Below are positions 11,592-23,400 of a stretch of DNA of 64,000 bases, piece after piece. Made by a program: the position numbers and the translations under genes. Every line of letters begins with the position of its first letter. The stretch's first letter is position 1. The notes under the pieces are model-generated. The model searched no databases. It had not been told where the DNA came from and saw only the letters and a program-made list of their open reading frames with translations. This DNA is from Cyclospora cayetanensis (Eukaryota; Apicomplexa; Conoidasida; Eucoccidiorida; Eimeriidae). The stretch lies in contig NW_020312712.1 of the NCBI RefSeq assembly GCF_002999335.1, positions 124,001-188,000 of the forward strand. The letters are read 5' to 3'.

Positions 11592-12775
11592 TCACAAAAT
11601 GCTTGCGAGCATAGAGGCGGCAAATAGAATGGGCTTGGCAGCTTTAGCCGCGGCTGCCTCTTGCCGGGCATCGCCTTCGCGAATCTCGGCAAATCGGCTC
11701 TTCTTTCGACGTATGATCTGATGTTTTCATGCCAACAGGGTGTACATGCTCTCGCGTTCACGTGTAGTGGCTTGTGGACGGTGACAGGGCGCGGAAGGCT
11801 TTTGGTGTAGATGCAACTTTGCGTATGTATCGCCGCGCGCCCCAACAAATTCACACGGATGGAGGGCCCTAGTGTTTTCTTCCCGGGGTTTGGCTGGCGG
11901 GGAAGCAGTGCCGCTGGGAAAATCGTGGGTGCGTGCATGCATGGACGTATTTCGTGAATTATTGCACGCATTCACGTCATGCGAAATGTCCTTAGTGGTA
12001 GTGGCAGGACACGCTACAAGACAACAAGAGGCCCCCGTACCGCGTAAGCTCCCATCAGTGGCAATACCGAACCGAAGCAGCTTTTGCAAGGACTCGCCTA
12101 GCGCAGTGACATCCCCTTCCTGTGCCCGCATGCGGATGGCGCTTGACTCCGAATGCTGGTGCTGCTTCGTGCCCCTGTATCGCTGAGCTTTGCGGGCTGC
12201 CTTCCATCGTTGGCTCCGTCGGGGCCTCACCCGTCCGACGGGCGCTCATGCGCATAAAACTGCCCAGTGTCCAGCCAGCTTTCACGCCTTTCCTATCGTG
12301 CATTCCACACAGTCAGCGGCACTAGCCATCTACAAGTGCGTATGTAGAGGACTGCAGAGGAGGCCTAGATTCGGTCGAAAAGATGCCGCAGAAAGCGCTT
12401 TTTACATCAGCCACTGGGCTCCACGTGGGTATTGAGAGAGGGGGAGGGGGAAGAGAACTCGCTTATTTACGTCTTACTCACAAGAACCGGTCTGCTTCCT
12501 ATCAGCGATTCAGCAGCCTAGGGCAACAGTGTACCTCGAGCTGCGCTGCCTGCCAGTCGCCCCAACGGCGGGGTGTACACAGTATCTGGCCAGCGCCATA
12601 GGCGAGTGTATGCCAAATAGTAGTGGCGATCCGCCCACCGTGCAGTTGCGAAAAAAAGAAGGTTCGTCAAACCAAACAAATATGGTGCCAAAGCTCCGGG
12701 TCTCCCACAATAGGACGTGCCCGACCCCTTTGCCATCGGGCAGCTCTTTATAAAACACAACACGCACCAGACTTC
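11592..12775 (-). CDS. Probable 3' (C-terminal) exons of the kelch-repeat gene
   Basis: Three minus-strand segments look coding but I could not join them all. An exon starting at 12775 follows a TTAACCAG acceptor, reads VVFYKELPDGKGVGHVLLW then FGTIFVWFDEP, and has the phase required after the kelch exon ending at 13063. A second, about 12180-12040, follows GATACAG, reads SSAIRMRAQEGDVTALGESL then LQKLLRFGIATDG, and ends before a possible GTACGG donor. A last one, about 11710-11592, reads KKSRFAEIREGDARQEAAAA then KPILFAASMLASIL and a stop. I recognise no domain. They may instead be a separate gene. The exact joins between the second and last pieces do not keep phase with the sites I tried. 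Confidence 0.4.
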
Positions 12776-13062
12776 CTGGTTAAGCCCTGTCGCAGGCATT
12801 GCCTCAGTCGGCTCAGAAGCAAGCCCCGGGAGGGGGCCATGCGCAGAGTGCATATAGGCTCGGTCAAGAAAACACAGCCTCTTGCGTGCAAATAAGCCGC
12901 CACGAAAAAGACTGCTGCGCCGGCTGCCCCTCCGAAATCATTGAGCGCGTTTGCAGGAGGCACTACCACCCAGCAAAGAAAAGGGGATTTTCGTAAGGCC
13001 CCTTAAGGTGGCTTATTCGGTTTGTCCACTGCGAGCGAAAGTGCGCTACGCAGGGTAACTAC

Positions 13063-16000
13063 CACCATGAGGTGCACCAGTTGCCTCTGCGGCGGGGCCT
13101 GCTGCTGCGGGGTGAAAGGCACCACTCCTCCCAGCAGCAACAGGCCCTGCCACAGAGGCAACTGGTGCAGCCGGCAGAAGCTTAAAGGATTCAATGGCTT
13201 GCAGAGCAGCCAACCGACGGTTGCGACGCGGAGTCACCACCGCTGACTGGACTTCCTGCAGAGCTCGAGTAGCAACAACATCCGTTTGTGCTGGTGCTGG
13301 CGCCGTTGCAATGCTTGTGTGAGAAGCATCCGAGAGCAAGCGTCCATCGGCATAGCCTTGCAAAGGCGAGGACCGGGCCTCCTCAGGCGTTACTGCTGCT
13401 GCTGCTGCACCACCACCACCATCGGAGAGAGCAGCGCTAGACGCTGCTGCTGCGACTGGCCTGCTGCCTGGCAAGAAGCAGCCGATAGAACTCCAAGGCT
13501 TTGAACAAGGCTTCTTGCTGCTGCCCCATGACGTGAACACCTCGCCGCCTTCAGGCCGACGTACATATGAGGTGTCAAGGCTCCTGGCTGCGGGGGGGTC
13601 GGATGCTGCTGCTGCTGCTGCCGGTCCTGCCGCTGTACCAGCTTCTGACAAGCAGCCACCGGCAGAAGTTGTCTGCGATGTCGATGCGCACATCTTAGGG
13701 CTGTTGCTGTTACTCTTGCTACTCCCGCTACTGCTCCCATCTGTATTCCAGCAGTTCGAGTGGTCAGATTCGGCATCCTCCTCCGAAGTGCCGTCAGGTA
13801 AAGGCCGCTTGTTGAGTGCAGCTGCACGACGCTGCAGCTGGAGATGCATTCGATGCCGATCCGCCATCAGGTGCTCAGCAGAAGAAGTTGGAAGAAGCTC
13901 TGCGCACAAGGCCGCACAACAACCGCACGCAGAAATCGGATGCCTAAAAGCACCCACCCTAAAAGCCGCCCTGCAAGACACTTTTAAAGATCTAGGCGCT
14001 CTCATTGCCTCCCGAACCCCGAAATTCTCTGCATCTGCCTGCACCGCTGTCCTATACATGATGGATATGCCCCTTCATAAAGGGAGGGGAAGGGTTCCGC
14101 AGCCTAGAGCCGCAGAAGCAGAGCACTGCCCCCCCGAAGCCGTTGTGCTAGCGCTCAGGGGTCCCCGGCGACAAGCTGCGTACTGCATGCATCAAAGGAG
14201 ACAACGTCACACGCTGAGACAGGGTTCAAAGGGCCGCAATCGTCATTAACTTTAAGGCCGCCAAAGCAGAAGATCCGTCCGCCGACCTGCCATGCCTGGT
14301 GGCCTACCAGCTGCGGCAAAAGAAACAACAAACGGGGGAAAAACGCAGAACCCATGCCCTCCTCCCACAAAGCATTACCGTGCCCGCAGCAGACTTGCGC
14401 ATCTCCGAAGCGAAAAAAGCAACCGCGCAGCGCAAAACAAAAAGCAGCAGATGATACAGCAGCGAAGACCGGCAGCACATGCCGTCCGCGTCGTACGGCA
14501 GGCATGGGGACGTGCGGGAAGCAAGCGCTGCGGTGGGTTAGAGCATCGTGAGAAACGATTGGTGAAGAGACAGCCAAGCTGCAGCAGCACAGCGCAACTA
14601 CGTGAAGAGACTGACAAACGCAGCGGCAGCAAGCCGCACGGCACGACCTAACAGGGGCCGTGACACAGTATGCAGGGTGCGCGCAGGAGGCGATTACCAC
14701 CACCCTCCTGCTCCATCCGCAGTCTTTACGCTGGGAAGCAGTGTGTGAAAGCCGGCAAAAGCCATTGAAGCGGAAGCAAGCAGAGACTTCAACAGCGCTT
14801 GGAAAGAGGGCGTGCCCACCAGAAAACGCCATACGGCAGGAGGGGCAAGCAGCAAAAAAGCCCGGGAATAGAGGGAGCAGCAAAGGCGACGCCAGAAAAA
14901 AAGTTGCGAGATGAGGAAATAATAAGGGAACGCAACAGAAAGCACCCAAGATGCCACGAAGAGAAGGATAACAAGTCGGTCTCTGCGTACGGTGGCATCG
15001 AAGAGCGAACACGGAGGCCTCCGGAGAGCAGCAGTGTTGATCCGGCGCACACGGACGCTGCAGCAGGATATCGGGCAGAGCAGCACGCCAACACAAGTCG
15101 AACTCCAGTACAGCTGCAAAGGAGCAACAAAGCTGTCGGGGAGACAAATTGAGCCGCGCGGCTTACCGTGCATGAAGCGCTGATCTGCTGCGTTGGCAAC
15201 CCGCACAGGGAGGAGCGACTGAGAGAAAGGCAAAGAAAGAAAGATTCAGCAATGGCACGAGCATATTTCGCGCACCATTTCGTCTGCTGACAGGCATACG
15301 ACGCCGCCCGCTAGAGCTGCTAGCACCAAGACTGCTGCTGCACGCGCATGGGACGTCTGTTGATATGGCCTGTGGGGCTGCTGCATGCGTTGCAGCTGGG
15401 CACAAGACTTACATGCCTCCAGTGACCCTCTGCATCTCTTTGAAGGGCGTAGTGACGCGCTCTTGGCAGTACCACAGACGTCCAGCCCCCCGCAATCACC
15501 TGAACCGTTCCAGACAGCAAAAAAAAGTCTGCACGTCGGGCAAGCAGCTGAAACAAGGCTTGCTGTACGCACACGGGAACCCGTCTGTGTCCAGCCAGCC
15601 GTGCCCGATTTTGAAAAGGCACACGTCTTTGTGCGCCTTTCAAAAATCGCCCTTATCAATAAAAAAACACCCCGAGTTCGCTGAGCACCCCCGCCAACGA
15701 GCTTCAGGGACAGATGTTGCACGTACAATGCAGCACGACCCATCATTTGTCGTCTTGACAAAGACGCTGCACGAGTGCAAGAAGCGGCCGGGGGGCCTGA
15801 GAGGCGAGCAGGCACTGAAATCTAAGGCAACCCAGCACAAGGCGACTGCAGGCTTCCGTTGAACTGCTGCCGCAGTGTTCGTGGTGCCCTTAGCCACCAT
15901 GGCCGCCGTGTTTCCTTCGGGAGCCGCCGACTGCGAGCCGCATTTCCAGTCAAATATATCCAACACCCACACGTCACTCAGCAGTTGACCCCTAAGCCAG

Positions 16001-18245
16001 AACACACACGCACAAGCACCAGCAGCAGCGGCAGCAGCAGTCGTTACCCCCGTTTTTGTTGCAGCCGCACTAAGCAGAGGGACGCTGTACACGCTGCAAC
16101 AGCGGCCTCACACGCACGCACGTGCAAGCGCACGGGCTGCTGGGAAGGCAGCAAAAAGGCAGCAAAAAAACAGCAAGCCTTGCAGCACAGCTAGAACCAA
16201 GCCCAAGGCCGCATTCAAAAGGCTCAAAAAAGGCACTCAAATAGGCGAAACTTCGCATGCACCAGCACAGGCAGCAGACGACACGAGGCCAAATATTACC
16301 GCTCGTCTTTCCCTCCGTGAAGAATGAGATGCGGATCTGCATACACCAAAGAATGGCCCATCCTCGGTGAGGGCCTCTTGCCAACGCACGGCGGCATCCG
16401 CCACCGCAGCAACGGCGGCGTAATAGTGCTGCTGCTGACGCAGCTGCTGTTTTCCTTGCAACCAGGCTCTCCGACGTCACCTTCTTGAGCATCGAGGGGC
16501 ACCGTGATGGCTGCAGCGGGAGCCTCTGTTGCCTTACACTCGCCACTTCCAATTGTCGCTTCTGCTCGTGCTTCAGCTGCGGCCGTCGAGAGGGCGAGAA
16601 AGAGCAGCTCTCCAAGGATGCACACCGGCACGTGCAGCGAGAGTAGCTGCGTCACCTCCAAAAGGTAAAGCTGCGCGAGAAGCGGGAGAGGCACACACAG
16701 GAATCGGCAGTGGAGTGCCAACAGGCGTCCACCCTGTATTTTCTGAATAAAAAATGAAGCATGATGCGCAAGCATGCGCGCGAGCAGCCCCACAGAAGCA
16801 CCAGGACAGCTGGTGAGAACAGGAGCAGCCGTCAGCTAAAGCTGCAACCATACGTCCAAGCCTAGCAGGAGGCAAGCGCGCAGCAGACGCAGTAGCTGAA
16901 CCAGTAGCATCAGCAGTAGCATCAGTAGTAGCACCAGCAGTAGCATCAGCAGCAGCATTGGCAACAGCTGAAGCAGCCATCCTCACTTCATCGTTGGCGA
17001 GAGTGCCATCTGCCTTGCGGCCTCCAAAGACGGCAACGGCTGCGCACTGCCTCTCAGCGGAAACAGGTGCAGCAGCATGGTGAATGCGATGCTCCGGTGT
17101 ATCTGCAGCAGCAGCAGCCCCAGTGGAGTCTACACTACAGGGTGTGCTCGCAAATGGAAGCCTCCACCAAAGCCAGTTGCGAGATCCAGCAGAAGCAAGA
17201 CGCGCTAGGTAGGCCTCTAGCCAGTCTTTCTCTAGAGTCGTTCCCGCAACTCTTTGCGCGCCGCTTCCCGATGTTGCTGCCGCTGCAGCTGCTGCTGCCG
17301 ATACCGCCTGTTGCAGCAGCGGCAACGGTGTCTGGCGCAGAGACGCTGCAGCCTCTGCTGCGGTAAATCCTAGGAAAGCGTCTTTTGGAGCCTTCGTTAC
17401 TTCTGCAAGGGAAACACTCAGCGAGCAGAAAAGGCGGTATTGAGCCGAGGCCACGAGAGCAACACACGCGAAAAATGTGGTAGCAAGAAAAGAGAGCGAG
17501 AGAGAAAGAGATAGATAGGGTGCCAGAGAGAGAGTTACAGATAGATAGGGTGCCAGAGAGAGAGTTGCAGATAGATAGAGTGCCAGAGAGAGAGTTACAG
17601 ATAGATAGGGTGCCAGAGAGAGAGTTACAGATAGATAGAGTGCCAGAGTTTAAGAGATAGATATAAGGGGAGCACGGGATGTCTGCAGAAAGGCCTTTTC
17701 TACACCAGCAACGCACTTTCCACGATCCTATGGAGCGGCTCATCGGGGTTCGCTGCTTGGGTTGCTGCTGCGGCGGCAGAGGCGCAGCAGCCTCCCACCA
17801 TAACTGGCCTCACAAGAGAACGCATCCACAGGGAGTCGTCCTTGTTGCGGGTGCCCCCAGCGTTGCCAGCGGTGTGACTACTGCTGCGGAATGTGGCAGA
17901 GTGTGGAGGCGGTTGCTGGTGCTGCCTGAGCGGAGAAATCTCCGCCTGCGGCAGTGTCTGTGGAGCTGCCGTAGGCATGGGAAGGTTAAAAGGGGTAATT
18001 GTGTGACCGAGGCGCGGCCGTGGAGCATGCAGCCGCAGCGGACAGGAGTCATGTCGCGGCTGCTGCTTGTGCTGCTGAGCGGAGGTTGTGACGGCTGCGG
18101 CGGATGCCACGTAACACAGGTCATCATGTGCTGGGGGGGGAGCTGGTGATGTTGCTGAAGGTGAATTCGTGCCTTCGATGAGCCCCCCCGCGGATGAGGC
18201 ATCCGTTGGAAGAGCCTCATCGGCAGCCGCGTAGTCTAACTCCAT
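13063..18245 (-). CDS. Multi-exon kelch-repeat protein
   Basis: Phase-consistent exons are 18245-17717, 17402 to about 16800, 16742-16300, 16093-15671, 15584-15413, 14310-14184 and 13899-13063. Kelch blades are recognisable in order: PRPRLGHTITPF with VMVGG and NPDEPLH; AVAVFGGRKADGTLANDEV; RLGRMVAA then KIQGGRLL and LYLLEVTQLL; RPSPRMGHSLVYADPHLILHGGKDE; LLSDVWVLD then RPPGRFLHSCSVF; VQVIAGGW with YALQRDAEGHW; GHQAWQVGGRIFCFGG with SACDVVSFD. The domain should fold as a beta-propeller for protein binding; partners are unknown. Joins use donors such as CAT|GTAAGT and CG|GTAATA. The exon 2 to 3 join is unresolved. The long last exon (278 codons) is low-complexity Ser/Ala/Gly/Pro without a fold. 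Long Ala/Thr/Asp runs interrupt exon 2. The start ATG has an open frame upstream, so an earlier exon is possible. The gene probably continues into 12775-11592. Confidence 0.72.
13073..13169. repeat. 40-bp inverted repeat inside the kelch gene's last mapped exon
   Basis: Arms 13073-13112 and 13130-13169 pair with only a few mismatches around a 17-base spacer; both begin or end with TGCACCAGTTGCCTCTG or its complement. It falls in the Ala/Pro/Gly-rich end of the coding exon, so the protein there is itself quasi-palindromic (APVASVAGPVAAG then AAAGPAAEATGAP). Confidence 0.85.
17505..17660. repeat. 30-bp minisatellite in kelch gene intron 1
   Basis: Four near-perfect copies of a 30-base unit (core GGTGCCAGAGAGAGAGTTAC then AGATAGATA) run from 17521, with partial copies on both sides. 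Unit length is a multiple of three, so minus-strand frames stay open across it, but donor and acceptor sites around it place it in the intron 17716-17403. Confidence 0.9.
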
Positions 18246-19587
18246 GCCCTCTAGAGCAGAACGGAGGCGGCGCTGTGTCTGTTATTTGTTGCTGCTTCGG
18301 CCTTCGGGCAGTTCCTGCGACTGTTCTCCCGCGGCTGCAGAGATCGGAAGAAGGGAATAGACGGGCGTAGGGAGGGGAGGGGCAGGGAGAAGGCTAGAGG
18401 CGCTGTTGCCGAACTCGTTTGCCCCCATGTGCTGTCGGTGTTGCTGCTGAGTCGCGGATGTGTGAAATCGCAGGCCTGCTCTGCTGCGTAGGCTTCCCTG
18501 GGTGGAAATTACAAAGGCCTGGCGTTTTCTTGCTGCCTCTGTGCCTCCTTGGTCAAAGACTGAGAAAGCTGCGACTGTTTTTCGTAGGCTTGATAGATAG
18601 GGGGAATTACTACTGCAAATGCCGGTGCTTTAAGCGTCAAGGCAGCAATGCGGCAGCCGCTGGATTTGCCGGTGCTCCTTAAGCTAGTGAACGCGAGATC
18701 CCACACAGGAAGTGCTGGCGCCGCCGCCTCTTACTTCTATAGTGGAAACCCCCGATGTTTGGCAATATTGCAGCTGCAGGAGCGGCCGCTGCCCGCAGAG
18801 TAGCAAAAAAGACCTGTTTAAACGGCTTCAGAGCCTCCGCGCAGTTTCTTGCATCAGTTCCTCTATGCGGGACCCTCTTCTGTGGATTACGATTTACCAC
18901 GCGCAGTTCACCAGTAGTTTTGTCCATTCTAAGGACAGAGACTCTAAGAAGGCTGCTGCAGCAGCGCAGAAGAGGGGGGCATACGCGTAGCATCGTGCGC
19001 TGCTGCTCGTGCCTGCGCTGCGGCGGCAGCAGCAATCGACAAGACCCTTAGGATGACAAGGCAGCATGCAGCTGCCCCAGGAGCAGCTGAAACTCATATA
19101 ATGGTGATGCGCGGTGATGTTTTCCTCTATTTCTTTAATTGTGGGTGCCAGCGGAGGCTTTCCCCGCTATGCTTTCTCTGATGCAGCGGGTTCCTGCTCT
19201 TCCTGCCCTGCTACTGCATACCGCGTAAGGCGTACAGTACCACTCGACGCGCAGTGTTGCCCAAAGACATCTTCTTGCAGGAAGCCTGCTCCCAAAAGAC
19301 GCCAGATCATCTGTAGGAGGGGCCACATAAGACCGCAGCAATCATTGGAGCAGAGCTTCCTGCCGCGAGGAATACGCTGCGGCTTCCTGGCGCAGCAGCA
19401 GCAGTACGCACCGCAGCACAAATTGCCACGGCTGCAGGGTTCACACATGCAGAAGGGTCATGAAATCCGCGTAGAAGCAGTTGTGCGCACAAATTCAGTG
19501 CAATCTGTGTGGCACAAGTACATATATATGTGTTTGTGTGTGTGTGCATGCATGTTTGTGCGTGCAGGGTGGTGGAAAGGGACCATA
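18246..19587. other. Ambiguous coding-like region upstream of the kelch gene
   Basis: Two opposite readings compete at 18679-19051. The minus strand reads MDKTTGELRVVNRNPQKRVP and could be a 5' exon of the kelch gene. The plus strand from the ATG at 18755 reads MFGNIAAAGAAAARRVAKK with no acidic residue for about 60 codons, as in a mitochondrial presequence. A further minus frame near 19310-19170 (MIWRLLGAGFLQEDVFG) is also coding-like. None joins cleanly to a neighbour, so no gene is called. Confidence 0.3.
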
Positions 19588-20400
19588 ATGGCTTCAGTGG
19601 CAGAGGGTCGTTGTGCCCAGCCAGAGGCCACGTCTGGCAACAGTCCTAGTACCAGCAGCAGCAGCAGCTCTCCCAGTCAAGCCTCCTCAGCTGAATCGCA
19701 GTACGCAAAGCAGCAGCACCCACATGGGGCTGCCATGCGGGAAGCAGTAAGCCGCTCCCTCTCTTTCCCGAATGCACTTTCTCTAAGCCGTTCGAATCCG
19801 AACCATAGTGTCCTGATTTTCAGACCCGTTGTCTCTCTGCATATTCCCACGCCGATCAAACAGCGTCTTGCTGCCGCCACTCGCCCCTTTCTGCAGTCTA
19901 GTGCTGCTGTTCGGTTGAAGACTCCTGCTGATTGCCTGCGTATCTGTGTGTCTTTGTGGGTGGGGGCCGGGGGTGTACACAGATGGTTTCATGTGCGGGG
20001 CTGAAAGAGCAGTATGACCGGTGCTTCAACCATTGGTACCGACATCACTTCCTGCAGGTATGGCTTTTCCTGTTTCTTTTCTCCGTTCTCGGCCACCTTG
20101 CGCGAACCCTTGAAGGCCTGCTGCCAGCTCCACTCGTTATTCCCTTGCCCCTCAAAAATAGACCCTTCTCCCACGTTGTTCTACTGGAGTATTTCTCTTC
20201 TCCCTTCTTCAACGTGTTTGATAATCTTTCGTGTCCAGATCCAAAGCGTCTTCGGACTTTGGCGTCTGACCACGTGTGCCACCTTTCTTCAGGGGGATAT
20301 GTCGCGCAACTGCTTCCACTTCTTTGCAGACTATAGGCTTTGCATCTCTGAAGAACTAAGCCAAAAGGGCATTCACCAAGCGCAACAGACATTTCTCTGA
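19588..20400 (+). CDS. Mdm35/TRIAP1-like twin-CX9C mitochondrial protein (three exons)
   Basis: Exons are 19588-19746, 19983-20057 and 20293-20400. Introns begin GTAAGC and GTATGG and end TACACAG and CTTCAG, all phase 0, giving 113 aa. The core matches the Mdm35/TRIAP1 family: C-AGLKEQYDR-C then FNHWYRHHFLQGDMSRN and C-FHFFADYRL-C, two exact CX9C pairs, with the YD.CFN.W and F..Y..C signatures. Family members sit in the mitochondrial intermembrane space, are oxidised by Mia40, and partner PRELI/Ups proteins in phosphatidic acid transfer. The first 53 residues are a Ser-rich leader that the family lacks. Exon 2 starts with an ATG, so a 60-aa form starting there would match family size better; which start is used cannot be told from sequence. 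Confidence 0.82.
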
Positions 20401-23400
20401 GCCCTAGCATCCCATTGCACCTTAGGTATCCCTTTTGACGCATTGAACCTGGCTGGCTGCCTGTGGTGCTGGCCTTTCTCTGTTCTTGCCTTTGTATGCT
20501 TCTCACGCTTCTTGCTTCGATTTCTGCCTCTACCTCTCGGATGCCATCGTTTGCATCTGCTCTCAGCCGAGCACCCGCCCCCTTCATGTGTAGCGCGAAG
20601 GTGGCTGTGGCGGTAGCGCAAACAGCGTTGTTGCGTGCAGCAGCACTACCAAAACTTTTTAAACCCCGGTACGAACAGCCGCAGTCATGGCAGCTTGCGA
20701 TGGTGCTAAGCGTGTAGGTCTCGCGGATTACTCACAAACATGAGAAGAGCTTTAGGAGTAGAGGACCTGCTTCTGATTCAACGCACCGTCCTCCATGCAG
20801 TGGAGCATTTGAGTTGTGCCGGCATGTCATTTGAGGGTCTTTACTTTCCCTGCACTCTCCGCTGGATGCTCAACTAGCACATGCAGCAAGCTAAAGTTCG
20901 TGTATTAAGGTTCAGAGCTTTGGGATTGTAGGCGTTTTACAGCCAATGCATGGAGAGCACAACTCAGGAAGCGAACTGATTGTATGATATACGCACACGG
21001 CAAAACCAATAGCGTAGCGGACGGAACTACACGATTGGTTTCACTTGCACTACATGAGTTGTATCTGACTAGCAACTAGTGAAGAATCGACTTTTTGGTT
21101 GGCCAGTTCATACAGCATATTTATTGCAGAGTAAAATTTGCTCGACACCAAGTGACACAAAGTTGTGTGCGTCTGGAGATCTTCTGTGCAACGTGGTGCG
21201 AACGCTCCAATTGCTTAGAGGGTACAGCCAAGCACACCAATCTGTTCCTTTCCCCAAGTTTCGGAACATTGAGGAACTTACGCAGGAGGAAAGGGGAGCT
21301 CATTTAAGAAACAATAGCTTTTCAAAGTTTGTACTGCTTCGGGAGTTGAGTATATCCCTAACAGAGCTTTTTGTTGGGGCGTTACAGAACGAAGTGCGCT
21401 TATTTTGGTCTAGTTTCAAGTAATCCGCGGGAAACAACACCTACATTATTTCTGTGCCGATTGCCCCCCTTGTTCGAATTTACTGCTATGGGCTTATCTC
21501 CGGTGGGGGAGAATAATGTTGAGTGCCTGCTGCTCCAGTGACCGCTCTCACTTATACTTCGACCTCCAATTCTGGAACTCAGCCAAGGTTCCACATAGTT
21601 GGGCAAGCCCCTCTCTCCGGTCTGTTTGCTTATATTTACAGGACGTGCTGTAGAAGCTTGTAACCAGTCAAAGTGGTTTCCTCAGTAGCAACTAATCGCC
21701 TTTTGACTACGTGCAACAAGACATGACTCTCCGTGGCACCCCGCAAACTTGTTTATCCGAAGAAACTTTGTTTTAAAGTACGGTGGAGGTCTACACCCTT
21801 ATCCAGCCCCTTACGCCTGCATACCCAGATACGTCTCGCCGGGGTGTCGAGAACCGTTCCGGATGTATCTGTAAAGCGTTGTTCTTTTGATTAGCTTGCA
21901 GTTCAGGACTTTGATCGATAATGTGTACAGCGCCCCTAACTAAACACCATCTGCTAATCAATTCCCTTGGTAGATCTAGACAACAAGCGGAAACGCATCA
22001 ATGAACGGCAAACAGCATTGTAACTCCCCTGAAACTGATCATCGTGTGTGTTGCTTGTCAACCCCTTATGCCAGAGTTTCAGCTTTGTCACGTCAAAGGA
22101 CGTGGTCTGAGGCCTTGAATACTATTGCTGTTAGTGAGATCATGTTGGGCATCCGCAACTGAATTTTGGTGACACCTTCTGTTTATACAGAATTCCCATG
22201 ACCTCTTCAATTAATGTTGCACGGATCAGTACCAGCTCCACATGCTATTGCTCCATTAAGGTAGAGAATCATGCCTCTTGCGGTCACGTAAAGGAACTGT
22301 TAGGGTGTGTTAGCTTGGAAGGTACTTGGACTATCCCTATAGGCCAACGGCTTTGTCGTGTGTCATGTCGCCCCCATTCCATTTTTAAATGCAGCATTTT
22401 AGGACTCAGCTAATAGTTTCACCACTCCTTGGTAGAATTTCTTCCCAAGGCAATATTCACAACTGAAAACCTTTGCTTCATAGAAGCTCTCTTGGAATGT
22501 TAACAGTTGATGCAGGTGCGATAGAACCGATAGGTACCCCCAGTAATATATCAGTAAGCTGGGTAAAGTTTTCCAGCTTATCTTCCTTCCCCACGATCAA
22601 AGAACGTGTATTGGCATGTTGCACACGGCGAAGATGCATTTGATTCACGTGGTATATTCTGACGCACGAAGGACATCTTCTGGAGCTTTAAATTTTGTTC
22701 GGTTCAATGATGAAGAACACTGCTTCGGGGAAGCTACAATTGTTGTGGAGCACGAGAATGTTTTTCACTTCTTCGCGGTGAAGCTTTATTAACGAAATAG
22801 CTCAGACAAGAATGTATAGTGACAATCTTTTCATCGTTCCCGCCAAGGTCACCCCAGGAAATACAGAGCCCCACAAACCCAGCGTAACACTTGAAAAAAC
22901 CTTGGTGAATGTTTTTAAGAAGGATTATTCCCTTTCTTTCTTCTCTCTTCTCAGAATTCTGGCACAAGGGGAAACGGACTGCTCCACTCTTACGCACTCC
23001 AAGGAGACTGGTTGCTGGTCTGAACATCTTACGCTGTGGCACACAGCATTTATCTATATCGTATGAGGCTAGCTTCATCACCTGATAAGTAGGATGTACA
23101 AACAGCCACACCAAGTAGTCAAGTATATACTACTTTTTGATTGCAGATGCCTGGTGGAACAGAGAGCGTGGCAGTGTAGCAAAGCCCGCTATACTTACAG
23201 CCTTTGGCGTTCTTCATTGGCTTAGTTCCACAGCTTTTGTTTCTGTATCGAGGGGAGTTTGTTGTTCTTTCAAGCTGTCTCCTGCCCAGCTTTCCCTTTT
23301 TGCCCCAACGCTTTTCGCCTGGTGAAGTACTTCTCTCCGAGTTTCGCTTGACCCCAGAGGTTTGTGCATTCTCGGGCAGCTCCAGCTAAATTTTGAGGAA

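Noticed and set aside
13515..14249. A 244-codon plus frame opposite the kelch tail exon
   Set aside because: It is the mirror of a GC-rich Ala/Ser repeat exon on the minus strand, whose phases join the kelch exons.
14155..15147. A 330-codon minus frame taken as one protein
   Set aside because: Only its last 42 codons (kelch blade) have family support and a good acceptor (TTGCCGCAG). The rest is intron-like with Cys/Leu-rich random composition.
15414..15547. Kelch exon starting at the CAG|CTGCTT acceptor at 15547
   Set aside because: The upstream exon ends in phase 2, which fits only the acceptor before 15584; the shorter start would break the frame.
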